A DNA stretch of 64,000 bases from JBBQWR01 sp038210495 (GTDB taxonomy: Bacteria; Planctomycetota; Planctomycetia; Pirellulales; DATAWG01), in assembly GCA_038210495.1 (NCBI GenBank), contig JBBQWR010000014.1, positions 51,030 through 115,029 on the forward strand. Reading direction: 5' to 3'. The notes under the pieces were generated by a model. The model did no database searches, had not been told where the DNA came from, and saw only the letters and a list, made by a program, of their open reading frames with translations. Numbering within the stretch: position 1 is the first letter of the stretch; every line of letters starts with the position of its first letter. Shown here piece after piece: positions 16,149-25,026 of the stretch. Both the position numbers and the translations under genes were made by a program.

Positions 16149-17852
16149 TTGGCCGATTTCATCGAAATCCTGATTCGCAAACGAACCATTAGCCCCGATC
16201 AGGCGGCCGAAGCGAAGCGTCTGGCCAAAGGCTCTGGCAAGAAAGTCGCCGATGAACTGATTCGCCTCGGCTACGCCAGCGGCGACGAAGTCATGCGGGC
16301 GCTCGCCCAAGAACACGGCCTGGATTTCGTCGATCTCAAGGAAGTGGTGATTCCGCCGTCGGTGGTCGAGCTGGTGCCGGAATCGGTTGCCCGCGAAAAC
16401 GCCGTGCTGCCGATGTCCGAAGAGGATGGCTCGCTACGCGTCATCGTCAGCGACCCGCTGGACTACGACACCCGGGAAAAGCTGCGGTTTATTCTAAACC
16501 GCAACGTCGAAATCGCCTTGGCGCCTCGTGAAAGCATCATGGAGGCGATCAACCGGTATTACGGCCAGGTCGACGGCGAAAGCGCCGACTCGATGCTCCA
16601 GGAGTTCACCGACACGGCGATCGACTTCACTGAAACGGCCGACGAACCGTCCGCGATGGATGAGACCGTCGACGAATCCAGCGCCCCGATCGTCCGGCTG
16701 GTGCATCTGCTCATCAGCGAGGCGGTTCAGCTTCGGGCGTCCGATATTCACGTCGAGCCGTTCGAGGACCGGATTCGCATCCGCTATCGAATCGACGGCG
16801 TGTTGGTCGAGCGGGATAGCCCTCCGCGGCGGCTGTTGGGCGCCTTGCTCTCGCGCATCAAGATTCTGGCGAAAATGGATATCGCCGAGCGCCGCCGCCC
16901 GCAAGACGGGCGGATCAAGATCACGGTCGGCGAGAAGGAACTTGACCTGCGCGTCAGCGTGCTGCCTACCAGTCACGGCCAATCGGTCGTCATGCGGCTG
17001 TTGGACAAAGACAACATCCGCGTCGGCGTCCGGCAGCTTGGCCTTTCGGAGGCCGACTTCCGCAACTTTCGAAATCTCATTCGACGGCCCAATGGAATCA
17101 TCCTCGTCACCGGTCCCACCGGCTCCGGAAAGACGACCACGCTCTACGCCGCCCTGAACGAGCTAAACCGCCCAGACGTCAAAATCATCACAGCCGAGGA
17201 TCCGGTTGAATACTACCTTCCCGGGGTGAACCAAGTCGAGGTTCGGCACAACATCGGACTCGACTTTGCGCGGATCATCAGAGCAATGTTGCGGCAGGCG
17301 CCCAATGTTATCTTGGTCGGCGAGATGCGCGATAACGAGACGGCACAGATGGGCATTCAGGCATCTTTGACGGGACACTTAGTATTCAGTACGCTACATA
17401 CGAACGATGCGCCCGGCGCTATTACGCGCATGATCGACATGGGAGTGCCCGCCTATTTGGTCGCCAGCAGCGTCATCGCGGTGCTTGCGCAACGGCTGGT
17501 GAGGGTTGTATGCTCCAAGTGCAAGCACTCTTATACCCCACCCGATAGCGTTCTCGACGCCGCCGGCATCACGTCCGAAATGGCGGCCGGGGCGACTTTC
17601 GCCAAGGGCAAGGGTTGCTCCCATTGCCAGAGGACGGGTTACCGGGGCCGGCTCGGCATTTTTGAGCTCATGCTCATGACGGCGCGGATTCGAGAAATGG
17701 CGTTCGATGGCTCTCCCACGCAGCAAATTCGCAAAGCGGCGATCGCCCAAGGCATGTCGACGCTTTACAGCGACGGCATCCAAAAGGTGCTCCGCGGGAT
17801 CACGACCGTCGAAGAAGTCTTCCGCGTCGCCAAGAAAACAGAGCAGCATTAG
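16149..17852 (+). CDS. Type II secretion/type IV pilus assembly ATPase (GspE/PilB), first copy
   Basis: Hexameric cytoplasmic ATPase that drives pilin or pseudopilin polymerisation. The 567-residue version starts at TTG with a CAGGAGC site about ten bases before; an upstream TTG (16113) is also open but has no such site. The N-terminal MshEN/GspII-E domain is DELIRLGYASGDEVMRALAQEHG. The catalytic part has Walker A GPTGSGKTTT (K327), the Asp box ITAEDPVEYYLPGVNQV, Walker B region ILVGEMRDNETAQMG and the His box LVFSTLHTNDAPGA. The zinc tetracysteine motif is CSKCKHSY and CSHCQRTGYRGR. It opens the locus, with 652 bases before pilT. It is a clear paralogue of the ATPase at 19751. Confidence 0.94.
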   Translation: MADFIEILIRKRTISPDQAAEAKRLAKGSGKKVADELIRLGYASGDEVMRALAQEHGLDFVDLKEVVIPPSVVELVPESVARENAVLPMSEEDGSLRVIVSDPLDYDTREKLRFILNRNVEIALAPRESIMEAINRYYGQVDGESADSMLQEFTDTAIDFTETADEPSAMDETVDESSAPIVRLVHLLISEAVQLRASDIHVEPFEDRIRIRYRIDGVLVERDSPPRRLLGALLSRIKILAKMDIAERRRPQDGRIKITVGEKELDLRVSVLPTSHGQSVVMRLLDKDNIRVGVRQLGLSEADFRNFRNLIRRPNGIILVTGPTGSGKTTTLYAALNELNRPDVKIITAEDPVEYYLPGVNQVEVRHNIGLDFARIIRAMLRQAPNVILVGEMRDNETAQMGIQASLTGHLVFSTLHTNDAPGAITRMIDMGVPAYLVASSVIAVLAQRLVRVVCSKCKHSYTPPDSVLDAAGITSEMAAGATFAKGKGCSHCQRTGYRGRLGIFELMLMTARIREMAFDGSPTQQIRKAAIAQGMSTLYSDGIQKVLRGITTVEEVFRVAKKTEQH

Positions 17853-18504
17853 TGACCCCGCCGGCCCAAAGTCGGGATGCGATTTTTTATCGATTTCACT
17901 CCCCATCAACAAACGCTAAAAACATCGGCTCCCGGCCCATTTCACGCAACCACGCCCACGGGCTCACCACGTTGACCCAAATCAAACCAATATCTCCCTT
18001 TGCGTTTCCATCCTCTCAAAACCACTAACCAAAACTTGCGTCCGGCCCGCAGCCCGCGAATAATCCCCATGCAAGCAAACGGCTTCAGCCCCTTGTTGGC
18101 GATTGTTCCACAACGACCAACGGGCCGGGGGCTGACAGGGCATTGGGGGATCGAAGCAATTCGTTCCCAGATAACGATTCCCAGACAAAAAATTGATCGC
18201 GAAACGACTGACGTACTTTCCAAGCTTCGGATGTCCGGCCATGGCCGCGCCATCCCGCTGCGTCGTGTGACCATACACTCGCGGTAGATAGTTGCACCAC
18301 GAACCAACTCTCGGCAAACCTCCATTCGGAGCCCGTTAATTGGTTTCAGAAAGTACTGCGGAAGTTTCGCGCCGCCGTTGTTTCTGGCATTTCGGTTATC
18401 GGTCCACCATCTTTAAAGCCAACAAATTTTCAGGTCGTTTTAGCCCGCTAGCCGGGCCGATCCGGTTATTCACGCACTAGATAGCGTCTTTCGAGCGTCA
18501 TTTC
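17853..18504. other. Long intergenic gap inside the pilus/secretion locus
   Basis: About 650 bases between the first ATPase and pilT. Several frames of 95-127 codons are open here on both strands, but none shows a domain, a transmembrane segment or a ribosome binding site, and they overlap one another. I see no RNA gene. It may contain the pilT promoter or a decayed gene. Confidence 0.5.
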
Positions 18505-19674
18505 ATGGGCAATGTTCTCATCGACAAACTGCTGAACGCCGCGGTCAAGCAGGGCGTCAGCGATATTCATATCACGACCGGACAGCCGCCCGTGTTCCGC
18601 ATGGACGGCCGGATGCGGCGCCTGGAAACGAAGGTTCTCACGCCCGACGATACCGTCGCTTTGATGAAATCGATTACCCCCGATCGCTGCCAGCAAGAAT
18701 TGGCCGAGGTGGGCGGGTCGGACTTCGCGTTTGCGTTCGGCGAGTTGGCTCGATTCCGCGTCTCGATCTTCAAGCAGCGTGGCAACGTGGCTATGGTGCT
18801 GCGGCAGATTCCGAATAGGCTGCTGACGATCGAGCAGCTTGGCCTACCCCCCGTCGTCACGAAACTCTGCATGCGGCCCCGCGGGCTGTTTCTCGTCACG
18901 GGCCCCACCGGCTCAGGCAAGAGCACCACGCTCGCCAGCATGATCAACTACATCAATGAGACCGTCGACCATCACATCATCACGATCGAGGACCCGATCG
19001 AGTTCTACCACCAGAACAAGCGTTCGACGGTCAATCAGCGCGAAGTCGGCGTCGACGTGCCGAGTTTTTCCGAGGCTCTCCGCCGCGCGTTGCGGCAAGA
19101 CCCCGATGTCATTCTGGTCGGGGAGCTTCGCGATTTGGAAACGATCGAGGCCGCGATTTCCGCCGCCGAAACGGGGCACGTAGTGTTCGGCACGCTCCAC
19201 ACGACCGGCGCCCAGGGCACGGTCAACCGAATCATCGACGCCTTTCCCACCAATCAGCAGGAGCAGATTCGCACGCAGCTTTCCACGGCCATCATCGGCG
19301 TCTTGTCGCAATCGCTGGTCCCCAAGATCGGCGGCGGCCGGGTGGCGGCTTATGAGATGCTCGTGTGTACATCGGCCATCGGCAACCTGATTCGCGAAAA
19401 CAAGACGTTCCGCATCAACTCGATGATCCAGACCGGCGCCAAGCTGGGCATGCAATTGCTCGACGACTGCCTGTTCAATCTCTGGCAGTCCGAAAAAGTG
19501 GCGCTCGAGGAAATCCTCAGCCGAGCCCAAAGTCCCGAAGATCTGGCCAAGCGGGTCGCCAACTACAAACGGGGTATCTTCGACGACGAAGACGACATCA
19601 ATCGCAAAGCCAAGGACGGCGGCGCCGTCGGGCACGGCGCCGAAGCCGGCCCCAAACGCGACGGCCTAAAATAA
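18505..19674 (+). CDS. pilT: Twitching motility/pilus retraction ATPase
   Basis: A 389-residue PilT-type ATPase that powers pilus depolymerisation. Walker A is GPTGSGKSTT (133-142, K139), the Asp box HHIITIEDPIEFYHQNK, Walker B region PDVILVGELRDLETIE, the His box HVVFGTLHTTGAQGT, and the PilT-specific AIRNLIRE-like motif appears as AIGNLIRENKTFR. The N-terminal PAS-like domain SDIHITTGQPPVFRMDGRMRRL is typical. The acidic/basic C-terminal tail after about residue 345 is an extension. Its presence argues that the locus builds retractable pili rather than only a secretion pseudopilus. Confidence 0.96.
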   Translation: MGNVLIDKLLNAAVKQGVSDIHITTGQPPVFRMDGRMRRLETKVLTPDDTVALMKSITPDRCQQELAEVGGSDFAFAFGELARFRVSIFKQRGNVAMVLRQIPNRLLTIEQLGLPPVVTKLCMRPRGLFLVTGPTGSGKSTTLASMINYINETVDHHIITIEDPIEFYHQNKRSTVNQREVGVDVPSFSEALRRALRQDPDVILVGELRDLETIEAAISAAETGHVVFGTLHTTGAQGTVNRIIDAFPTNQQEQIRTQLSTAIIGVLSQSLVPKIGGGRVAAYEMLVCTSAIGNLIRENKTFRINSMIQTGAKLGMQLLDDCLFNLWQSEKVALEEILSRAQSPEDLAKRVANYKRGIFDDEDDINRKAKDGGAVGHGAEAGPKRDGLK

Positions 19675-19720
19675 CCACCAAAAACTTCCCAACTGACTCA
19701 ACCATCACCCAATCGCCCCC

Positions 19721-19747
19721 TAGCCGCGTCGCTCGCGACGCGCTTTC
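19721..19747. repeat. 27-base palindromic repeat, copy 1
   Basis: Contains the palindrome GCGTCGCTCGCGACGC followed by GCTTTC, and lies just before the start of the second ATPase gene. It is identical over 27 bases to 22979-23005. Confidence 0.7.
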
Positions 19748-19750
19748 CCC

Positions 19751-21469
19751 ATGGCCATGCGACGTATCGGACAAGTGCTCGTCGATCTCGGTTTCATCAC
19801 CGACGAGCAGCGCGACGAACTGCTGCGCGAGCAAAAGCAGCGGCCCGACGAGCTGCTCGGCAAGATCGCCGAGAGCATGGCCATGATCACCGACGAGCAA
19901 TTGGCCCAGGCCCTGGGTGAGCAATTCGGCATCAAGATGATTTATCTGGCCGAGCTGGCCATCCCGGCCCATGCGCTGGCGGCCGTGCCCGAGTCGATGG
20001 CCCAGCTCTATCGGGTCGTGCCCATTTCTCTCGAAGACAATGTGCTCACGGTCGCCACCTGCGATCCGCAAAAACTGTCGATTCAAGACGAGCTGCGAAC
20101 CTTCCTGGGATTCGACGTGAAGGTCGTTTCGGTTACTGAGCGCGACCTCTCCAAAGCGATCGACAAGTATTTCAGCGCCGGCAGCGAGAGCGTCGAGAGC
20201 CTCGTCGCCGACATGGAGCAAGACGCCCAACTGCAAAAAGCCGCCGCCGCTTTGGCGACCGACGGCCCCATGGACCTGATGAGCGTCGAGGCTCTAGCCG
20301 ATAGCGCCCCAGTCCGCAAGCTGCTCAATATGGTCCTGCTCATGGCCATCAAGGATCGGGCGAGCGATTTGCATTTTGAACCCTTCGAGGACGAGTTTCG
20401 CATTCGGATCAAGGCCGATGGCGTGCTGTTCGAGATGGTGCCGCCGCCGAAACATCTGTCGTTCGCGATCACGACCCGCATCAAGGTCATGGCGAATCTC
20501 GATATCGCCGAGCGCCGGCTGCCGCAAGACGGGCGAATCGAGCTCAACGTCGGCGGCCATCCGGTCGATCTGCGGGTCAGCGTGCTGCCCACCATGTTCG
20601 GCGAGGCCGTCGTCATGCGGGTGCTCGATCGCTCGGTGATCTCGCTGAACCTCGAGAAGACGGGCATGGATCCCGCCATCCTCAAAGAATTCCGAGTCGT
20701 CATCAGGAAGCCCAACGGCATTATTCTGGTCACCGGTCCCACGGGCTCCGGCAAGACGACGACGCTCTACTCGGCCCTCAGCGAGCTGAACGAAATCAGC
20801 GACAAGATCATCACCACCGAGGACCCGGTCGAATACGACATCGACGGCATTATCCAGGTGCCGATCGACGCCGCGATCGGCAACACGTTCGCCCATTGCC
20901 TGCGGTCGATCCTCCGACAAGACCCCGACAAAATCCTCGTCGGCGAGATCCGCGACACCGAAACGGCCGAAATCGCCGTCCAGGCTTCGCTCACCGGACA
21001 TACCGTATTCAGCACGCTGCACACCAACGACGCCCCCAGCACGATTACGCGGCTCCGCGACATGGGCGTGGCCCCGTTTTTGATCACCGCCACGGTCGAG
21101 GCGATTTTGGCTCAGCGGCTGGTTCGCCGGGTCTGCGCACAGTGCAAGGAAGAAGTCAGCCCATCGTCCGACATGCTGGCCGACTTGGAGCTCGACTCGG
21201 CCCAGATCGAGGGCAAAAAGTTTTATCGCGGCGCCGGCTGCCCGGCCTGCAATCGATCGGGCTACAAGGGCCGCGTCGGCCTGTTCGAGTTGATGATCAT
21301 CAACGACGACATGCGCGACATGATCATGAACAACGCCTCGACCGATCAACTCCGCGACTCGGCCCGCAACGAAGGCATGGTCACGCTCCGCGACGCCGGC
21401 ATCGCCGCCATGTTCGCCGGCATGACCACGGCCGAAGAAGTCATCCGTGAGACGATACTTGAAGCTTAA
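19751..21469 (+). CDS. Type II secretion/type IV pilus assembly ATPase (GspE/PilB), second copy
   Basis: A 572-residue paralogue of the ATPase at 16149. The N-terminal domain begins RRIGQVLVDLGFITDEQRDELL; an insert at about 150-180 links it to the catalytic part. Walker A is GPTGSGKTTT (329-338, K334), Asp box ITTEDPVEYDIDGIIQV, Walker B region KILVGEIRDTETAEI, His box TVFSTLHTNDAPS, and zinc motif CAQCKEEV and CPACNRSGYKGR. All catalytic motifs are intact in both copies, so both should be active. It is followed by the GspF platform gene, so this copy is the likely partner of that platform. Confidence 0.94.
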   Translation: MAMRRIGQVLVDLGFITDEQRDELLREQKQRPDELLGKIAESMAMITDEQLAQALGEQFGIKMIYLAELAIPAHALAAVPESMAQLYRVVPISLEDNVLTVATCDPQKLSIQDELRTFLGFDVKVVSVTERDLSKAIDKYFSAGSESVESLVADMEQDAQLQKAAAALATDGPMDLMSVEALADSAPVRKLLNMVLLMAIKDRASDLHFEPFEDEFRIRIKADGVLFEMVPPPKHLSFAITTRIKVMANLDIAERRLPQDGRIELNVGGHPVDLRVSVLPTMFGEAVVMRVLDRSVISLNLEKTGMDPAILKEFRVVIRKPNGIILVTGPTGSGKTTTLYSALSELNEISDKIITTEDPVEYDIDGIIQVPIDAAIGNTFAHCLRSILRQDPDKILVGEIRDTETAEIAVQASLTGHTVFSTLHTNDAPSTITRLRDMGVAPFLITATVEAILAQRLVRRVCAQCKEEVSPSSDMLADLELDSAQIEGKKFYRGAGCPACNRSGYKGRVGLFELMIINDDMRDMIMNNASTDQLRDSARNEGMVTLRDAGIAAMFAGMTTAEEVIRETILEA

Positions 21470-21617
21470 GCAGAGGGACTGGGGGGCTAGGTTTTAGGGA
21501 AAGCAAAGCACTGGGCGCCGTCGGCGCCAAATTCCTCCCTAGTCCCTAGTCCGACCACTCCTAGCTCCTAAAAACACCACGCACACAACACATCCCCCAA
21601 CGCTCCGGGTTCCCCCC

Positions 21618-22964
21618 ATGCCCATCTATCAATACGAAGCGATGGATTCGACCGGCCAAGAGGTCAAGGATATTCTCGAAGCGCCCAGCGAGGCCGAAGC
21701 GCAAGCGACGATCCGTCAGATGGGATACTTCGTCACCAAGATCGCCGTCAAAAAGGCCCGCAAGTCGGCCGCCGAGAAGAAGACGACGACCGGCAAGAAG
21801 AAGCGCGACTTCGCCCTGGGCGGCGTCAGCTCCCGGGTTCGCGTCGTGTTCACCCGGCAACTCTCGATCCTACAAGACGCCGGCCTGCCGATCCTCCGCA
21901 GCCTGCGAATTTTGGAAAATCAATCCAAGCCGGGTCGATTCAAAAATTGCTTGATGGACGTTTGCGACGAGATCGAGGGTGGCGCCACGCTCAGCGAAGC
22001 TATGGCCAAGAGCCCCAAGGCCTTCGACCGGCTGTATGTCAACATGATCAAAGCCGGCGAGGCGGGGGGCGCCCTCGAAGTCATTCTCCGCCGACTCGCC
22101 GAATTCCAAGAACGATCTCAATCGCTCAAGCGCAAAGTCAAAGGCGCGATGGTCTATCCGGTCGTCGTCATCATGGTGGCCGTCGGCATCTTGACGTTCA
22201 TCATGATCAAGATCGTCCCGGCCTTCGAGAAGATTTTTAAAGACTTCAAGCAAGAGCTGCCGCAGATGACGAAGGTGCTCATCGGCCTCTCGCACGCGGC
22301 CTATAGCTACTGGTGGGCGATCCCGCTGATCCCGACCGCGATCTGGCTGTTCGTTAAGCTCATCAGAAAGTTCAACTACGGCCGCAACGGCTGGGATTTG
22401 TTCGTGCTCAAAGTGCCCATTTTCGGCCAGTTGGTCGAGAAAAACTGCTTGGCTCGCACCACGCGGACACTCGGCACGCTCGTTTCCAGCGGCGTGCCGA
22501 TTCTCGAGGCCCTGAACATCACTCGCGAGACGGCCGGCAACGCGATGTTCGAAAAGCTCTACGGCAAAGTCTCCGAATCGATCCGCGACGGCGAGAGCAT
22601 CGCCAAGCCGCTCAGGGAACACTCTCGGGCGAGCTTTAACGCCATCACCGTCATGTTCTGGTTCTTGTTCATCGGCGGCCCGATCGGCGTGATCATTTAT
22701 GTGTTGCGGATGAACGCCCGGGTGGTCGACGACTTGGTTGTGAACATGGTCGACGTCGGCGAAGAGACGGGCGAATTGGATACGATGCTCTACAAAGTGG
22801 CCGACACGTACGACGAAGAAGTGGCGGTGATCACCGAGAGCCTCACGAAACTGATGGAGCCGCTGCTGATCATCCTGCTCGGCGGCGCGGTGGGGTTCAT
22901 CGTCATCGCCCTATTCATGCCCCTCGTGGCCCTCATCACCAACCTAACCGGCGGCGCCAAGTAA
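21618..22964 (+). CDS. Type II secretion/type IV pilus inner-membrane platform protein (GspF/PilC)
   Basis: A 448-residue polytopic protein that couples the ATPase to the growing pilus. It opens MPIYQYEAMDSTGQEVKDILEAPSEAEAQATIRQMGYFV, the standard family N-terminus, followed by a Lys-rich segment. Two GspF repeats are visible (FTRQLSILQDAGLPILRSLRILE and LARTTRTLGTLVSSGVPILEALNI), each followed by hydrophobic helices (about 178-200, 230-250, 415-440). The preceding 148 bases hold several CCTAGTCCCTAG-type short repeats. Between the second ATPase and the pseudopilin genes it fits the usual E-F-G order. Confidence 0.93.
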   Translation: MPIYQYEAMDSTGQEVKDILEAPSEAEAQATIRQMGYFVTKIAVKKARKSAAEKKTTTGKKKRDFALGGVSSRVRVVFTRQLSILQDAGLPILRSLRILENQSKPGRFKNCLMDVCDEIEGGATLSEAMAKSPKAFDRLYVNMIKAGEAGGALEVILRRLAEFQERSQSLKRKVKGAMVYPVVVIMVAVGILTFIMIKIVPAFEKIFKDFKQELPQMTKVLIGLSHAAYSYWWAIPLIPTAIWLFVKLIRKFNYGRNGWDLFVLKVPIFGQLVEKNCLARTTRTLGTLVSSGVPILEALNITRETAGNAMFEKLYGKVSESIRDGESIAKPLREHSRASFNAITVMFWFLFIGGPIGVIIYVLRMNARVVDDLVVNMVDVGEETGELDTMLYKVADTYDEEVAVITESLTKLMEPLLIILLGGAVGFIVIALFMPLVALITNLTGGAK

Positions 22965-22978
22965 CCAACTTATCCCCA

Positions 22979-23005
22979 TAGCCGCGTCGCTCGCGACGCG
23001 CTTTC
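22979..23005. repeat. 27-base palindromic repeat, copy 2
   Basis: Identical to 19721-19747, again immediately upstream of a gene of the same locus. Confidence 0.7.
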
Positions 23006-23041
23006 GATCGATTAACAACTCAGCATTATAGGAGCCATCCC

Positions 23042-23941
23042 ATGGGCGGAACCCACCTCACACATCGCCGGCATCCGAGTCGCCCACTCGCCGCTGCTCG
23101 AGCCATCCGCCGCGGCTTCACGCTCGTCGAGCTCTTGGTGGTCATCACGATCATCGGAATCCTAATCGGCCTATTGGCGCCCGTGGTGGCCAACGCGCTG
23201 TACTACGCGAAGGTCAGCACGATTGCCACCGAAATCGGCACGCTCGACGCAGCCTTCAAGGCCTATAAGGAAAAAATCGGGAGTTACCCGCCATCGGACA
23301 TTAACAGTACATCGCTTTCCAACTCGAATAGCGCCCAGTATCAACTGGTCGCTCAGCACTTGGCAAAAGCCTTCCCGCGCTGCAACGTCGCCACCGAAAT
23401 CAGCGCCATTGTCACGGCGAAAGCCGACACGCCGGCGCAGGCCCTTTGCTTTTGGCTGAGCGGGTTCAATAGCGATCCGGAACACCCGATCAGCAATAAA
23501 GTGACAAATACCGGCACCAACAACGCGCCGTTCTTTTCGTTCGACTCCGCCCGGCTTTCGACGCCTAGCGGATCGCTAGTGCCGTTTTATTATCCGACCA
23601 ACACGGTCGGCGTGCCCTACGTCTATTTCTCCGCTTCGTGCTACACGCTTCATGCCAGTACGCCGTTTAGCGGCGTGGCCTCCAGCGGCACAGGAGCCAC
23701 TTACGCGGGCAGCGGTTCGTTGCGGCCCTATGGCGATTCTTCGATTGCAACGCCCACCTGGATCAATCCCGTATCGTTTCAAATCATCTCGGCGGGATTG
23801 GATAGCAATTTCGGCGGCGGCGGCGCCTCGGCGGCCGCCCCGGCCATGTTTCCAGCCGGCACGAATTACATCGACAACGACAAAGACAATATCACGAACT
23901 TCAGCAACCAGAACGAACTCGTCAACTCGATTCCGAAATAG
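23042..23941 (+). CDS. Type II secretion pseudopilin, GspG-like
   Basis: A 299-residue prepilin-type protein. The basic leader ends RRG, and the prepilin peptidase site is G25/F26 in RRGFTLVELLVVITIIGILIG with glutamate at +5 (E30). After the N-terminal helix, TIATEIGTLDAAFKAYKEKIGSYPPS is the GspG pattern; the globular part (about 220 residues) is longer than the usual 110-120 and rich in Ser/Thr/Asn. First of four consecutive pseudopilins. A GGAGCC site precedes the start. It probably forms the main body of the pseudopilus, though no copy number can be judged from sequence. Confidence 0.88.
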   Translation: MGGTHLTHRRHPSRPLAAARAIRRGFTLVELLVVITIIGILIGLLAPVVANALYYAKVSTIATEIGTLDAAFKAYKEKIGSYPPSDINSTSLSNSNSAQYQLVAQHLAKAFPRCNVATEISAIVTAKADTPAQALCFWLSGFNSDPEHPISNKVTNTGTNNAPFFSFDSARLSTPSGSLVPFYYPTNTVGVPYVYFSASCYTLHASTPFSGVASSGTGATYAGSGSLRPYGDSSIATPTWINPVSFQIISAGLDSNFGGGGASAAAPAMFPAGTNYIDNDKDNITNFSNQNELVNSIPK

Positions 23942-23956
23942 TCGCGAAGCGACGTA

Positions 23957-23975
23957 GAGCCGCGCACGAAGTAAG
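23957..23975. repeat. Dispersed repeat GAGCCGCGCACGAAGTAAG
   Basis: Exact match to the family consensus over 19 bases, 16 bases after the stop of the GspG-like gene. Confidence 0.7.
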
Positions 23976-24045
23976 AGGTGTGGACTTTACGATCCTACGA
24001 ATACCAACCGGCCGTTTGAACAGCCTTTAAAATCCACGGCGCAAT

Positions 24046-25026
24046 ATGCACAGCGACCAGGCCCATTTCTTGAAGCGACACGGCGGCGCGCGCCCCCCTC
24101 GTCGCGCCTTCACGCTCGTCGAGCTACTGATCGTGATGCTCATCATGGTCATCCTCGCCACGGTGATGGCGATGGCCATGGCCGGCGCCGAAGAATCGGC
24201 CAAGGCGTCCAAGACCAATACGCTCATCAACAAGCTCCACGCGCTCGTGATGGCCCGCTACGAAAGTTATCGCTATCGCCGCCTTCCGGTTTCCCTGCCG
24301 GCGATGGCCCCGGCCGCCGGGGCTCAAGCCCGCTGCGATCTGATGCGGGAGCTAATGCGGATGGAGATGCCCGAGCGCTGGACAGATATCACCGACGCGC
24401 CGATTTCGCACACTTACAAAGACGTGAGCAATAATTCGGTCACGGTGGCATTAATGCGGCCATCCGTGAACCAATCGTATCTGGCCGTCTGCGGCGCCAC
24501 CCCGAACGCCAACTATTATCCCTCGTCGGCCAAGTGCCTGTATCTGCTGGTGACGATGGGCCTGGAAGAAAGTGACGTTCTGGAGAACTTTTCGTCCGGC
24601 GAAATTGGAACGGACACCGACGGCTACAAATATTTCATCGACGGTTGGGGAAATCCAATCGCCTTCTTGCGCTGGGCGCCGGGGTTTGGTTCGCCGCTGC
24701 AGCGAGTGGACCAGACGACACACAAACATTCCGCTAACGATCCATCGACGGATCAAACCGATCCGGCTGGCTATTACAACAAGCCTTTTGGAACCACGTA
24801 CGCTTTATACCCTTTAATTTATTCCGCTGGCGCCGACGGCGCGTTCGACATCGTCGACGACACTGCGGCGACGTTCAGCTATGCGGCGAACAATAACAAT
24901 CCTTTTTCAACTTCAAGCCCTCCGTTTGGATCACCTGGTATTTGGCCAAGCAGTTCGGCCAATTCCGGACGTACCCAGTCGGGCAACGGCGACAACATCC
25001 ACAACCATAATTTGGCCGGCCGATGA
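24046..25026 (+). CDS. Type II secretion pseudopilin with alanine before the cleavage site
   Basis: A 326-residue prepilin-type protein. The leader (HGGARPPRRA) ends in alanine rather than glycine, giving the cleavage site A21/F22 in RRAFTLVELLIVMLIMVILATV with E26 at +5. A methionine- and alanine-rich helix follows, then a globular region without a family match. The end of the gene overlaps the next start by four bases (ATGA), so translation is probably coupled. Several pseudopilins in planctomycetes share this GspG/H-like layout; the exact class is not certain. Confidence 0.82.
   Translation: MHSDQAHFLKRHGGARPPRRAFTLVELLIVMLIMVILATVMAMAMAGAEESAKASKTNTLINKLHALVMARYESYRYRRLPVSLPAMAPAAGAQARCDLMRELMRMEMPERWTDITDAPISHTYKDVSNNSVTVALMRPSVNQSYLAVCGATPNANYYPSSAKCLYLLVTMGLEESDVLENFSSGEIGTDTDGYKYFIDGWGNPIAFLRWAPGFGSPLQRVDQTTHKHSANDPSTDQTDPAGYYNKPFGTTYALYPLIYSAGADGAFDIVDDTAATFSYAANNNNPFSTSSPPFGSPGIWPSSSANSGRTQSGNGDNIHNHNLAGR

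Noticed and set aside
17942..18325. A 127-codon leftward frame in the pilus-locus gap
   Set aside because: No domain, no transmembrane pattern, no ribosome site, and it overlaps an equally long frame on the other strand.
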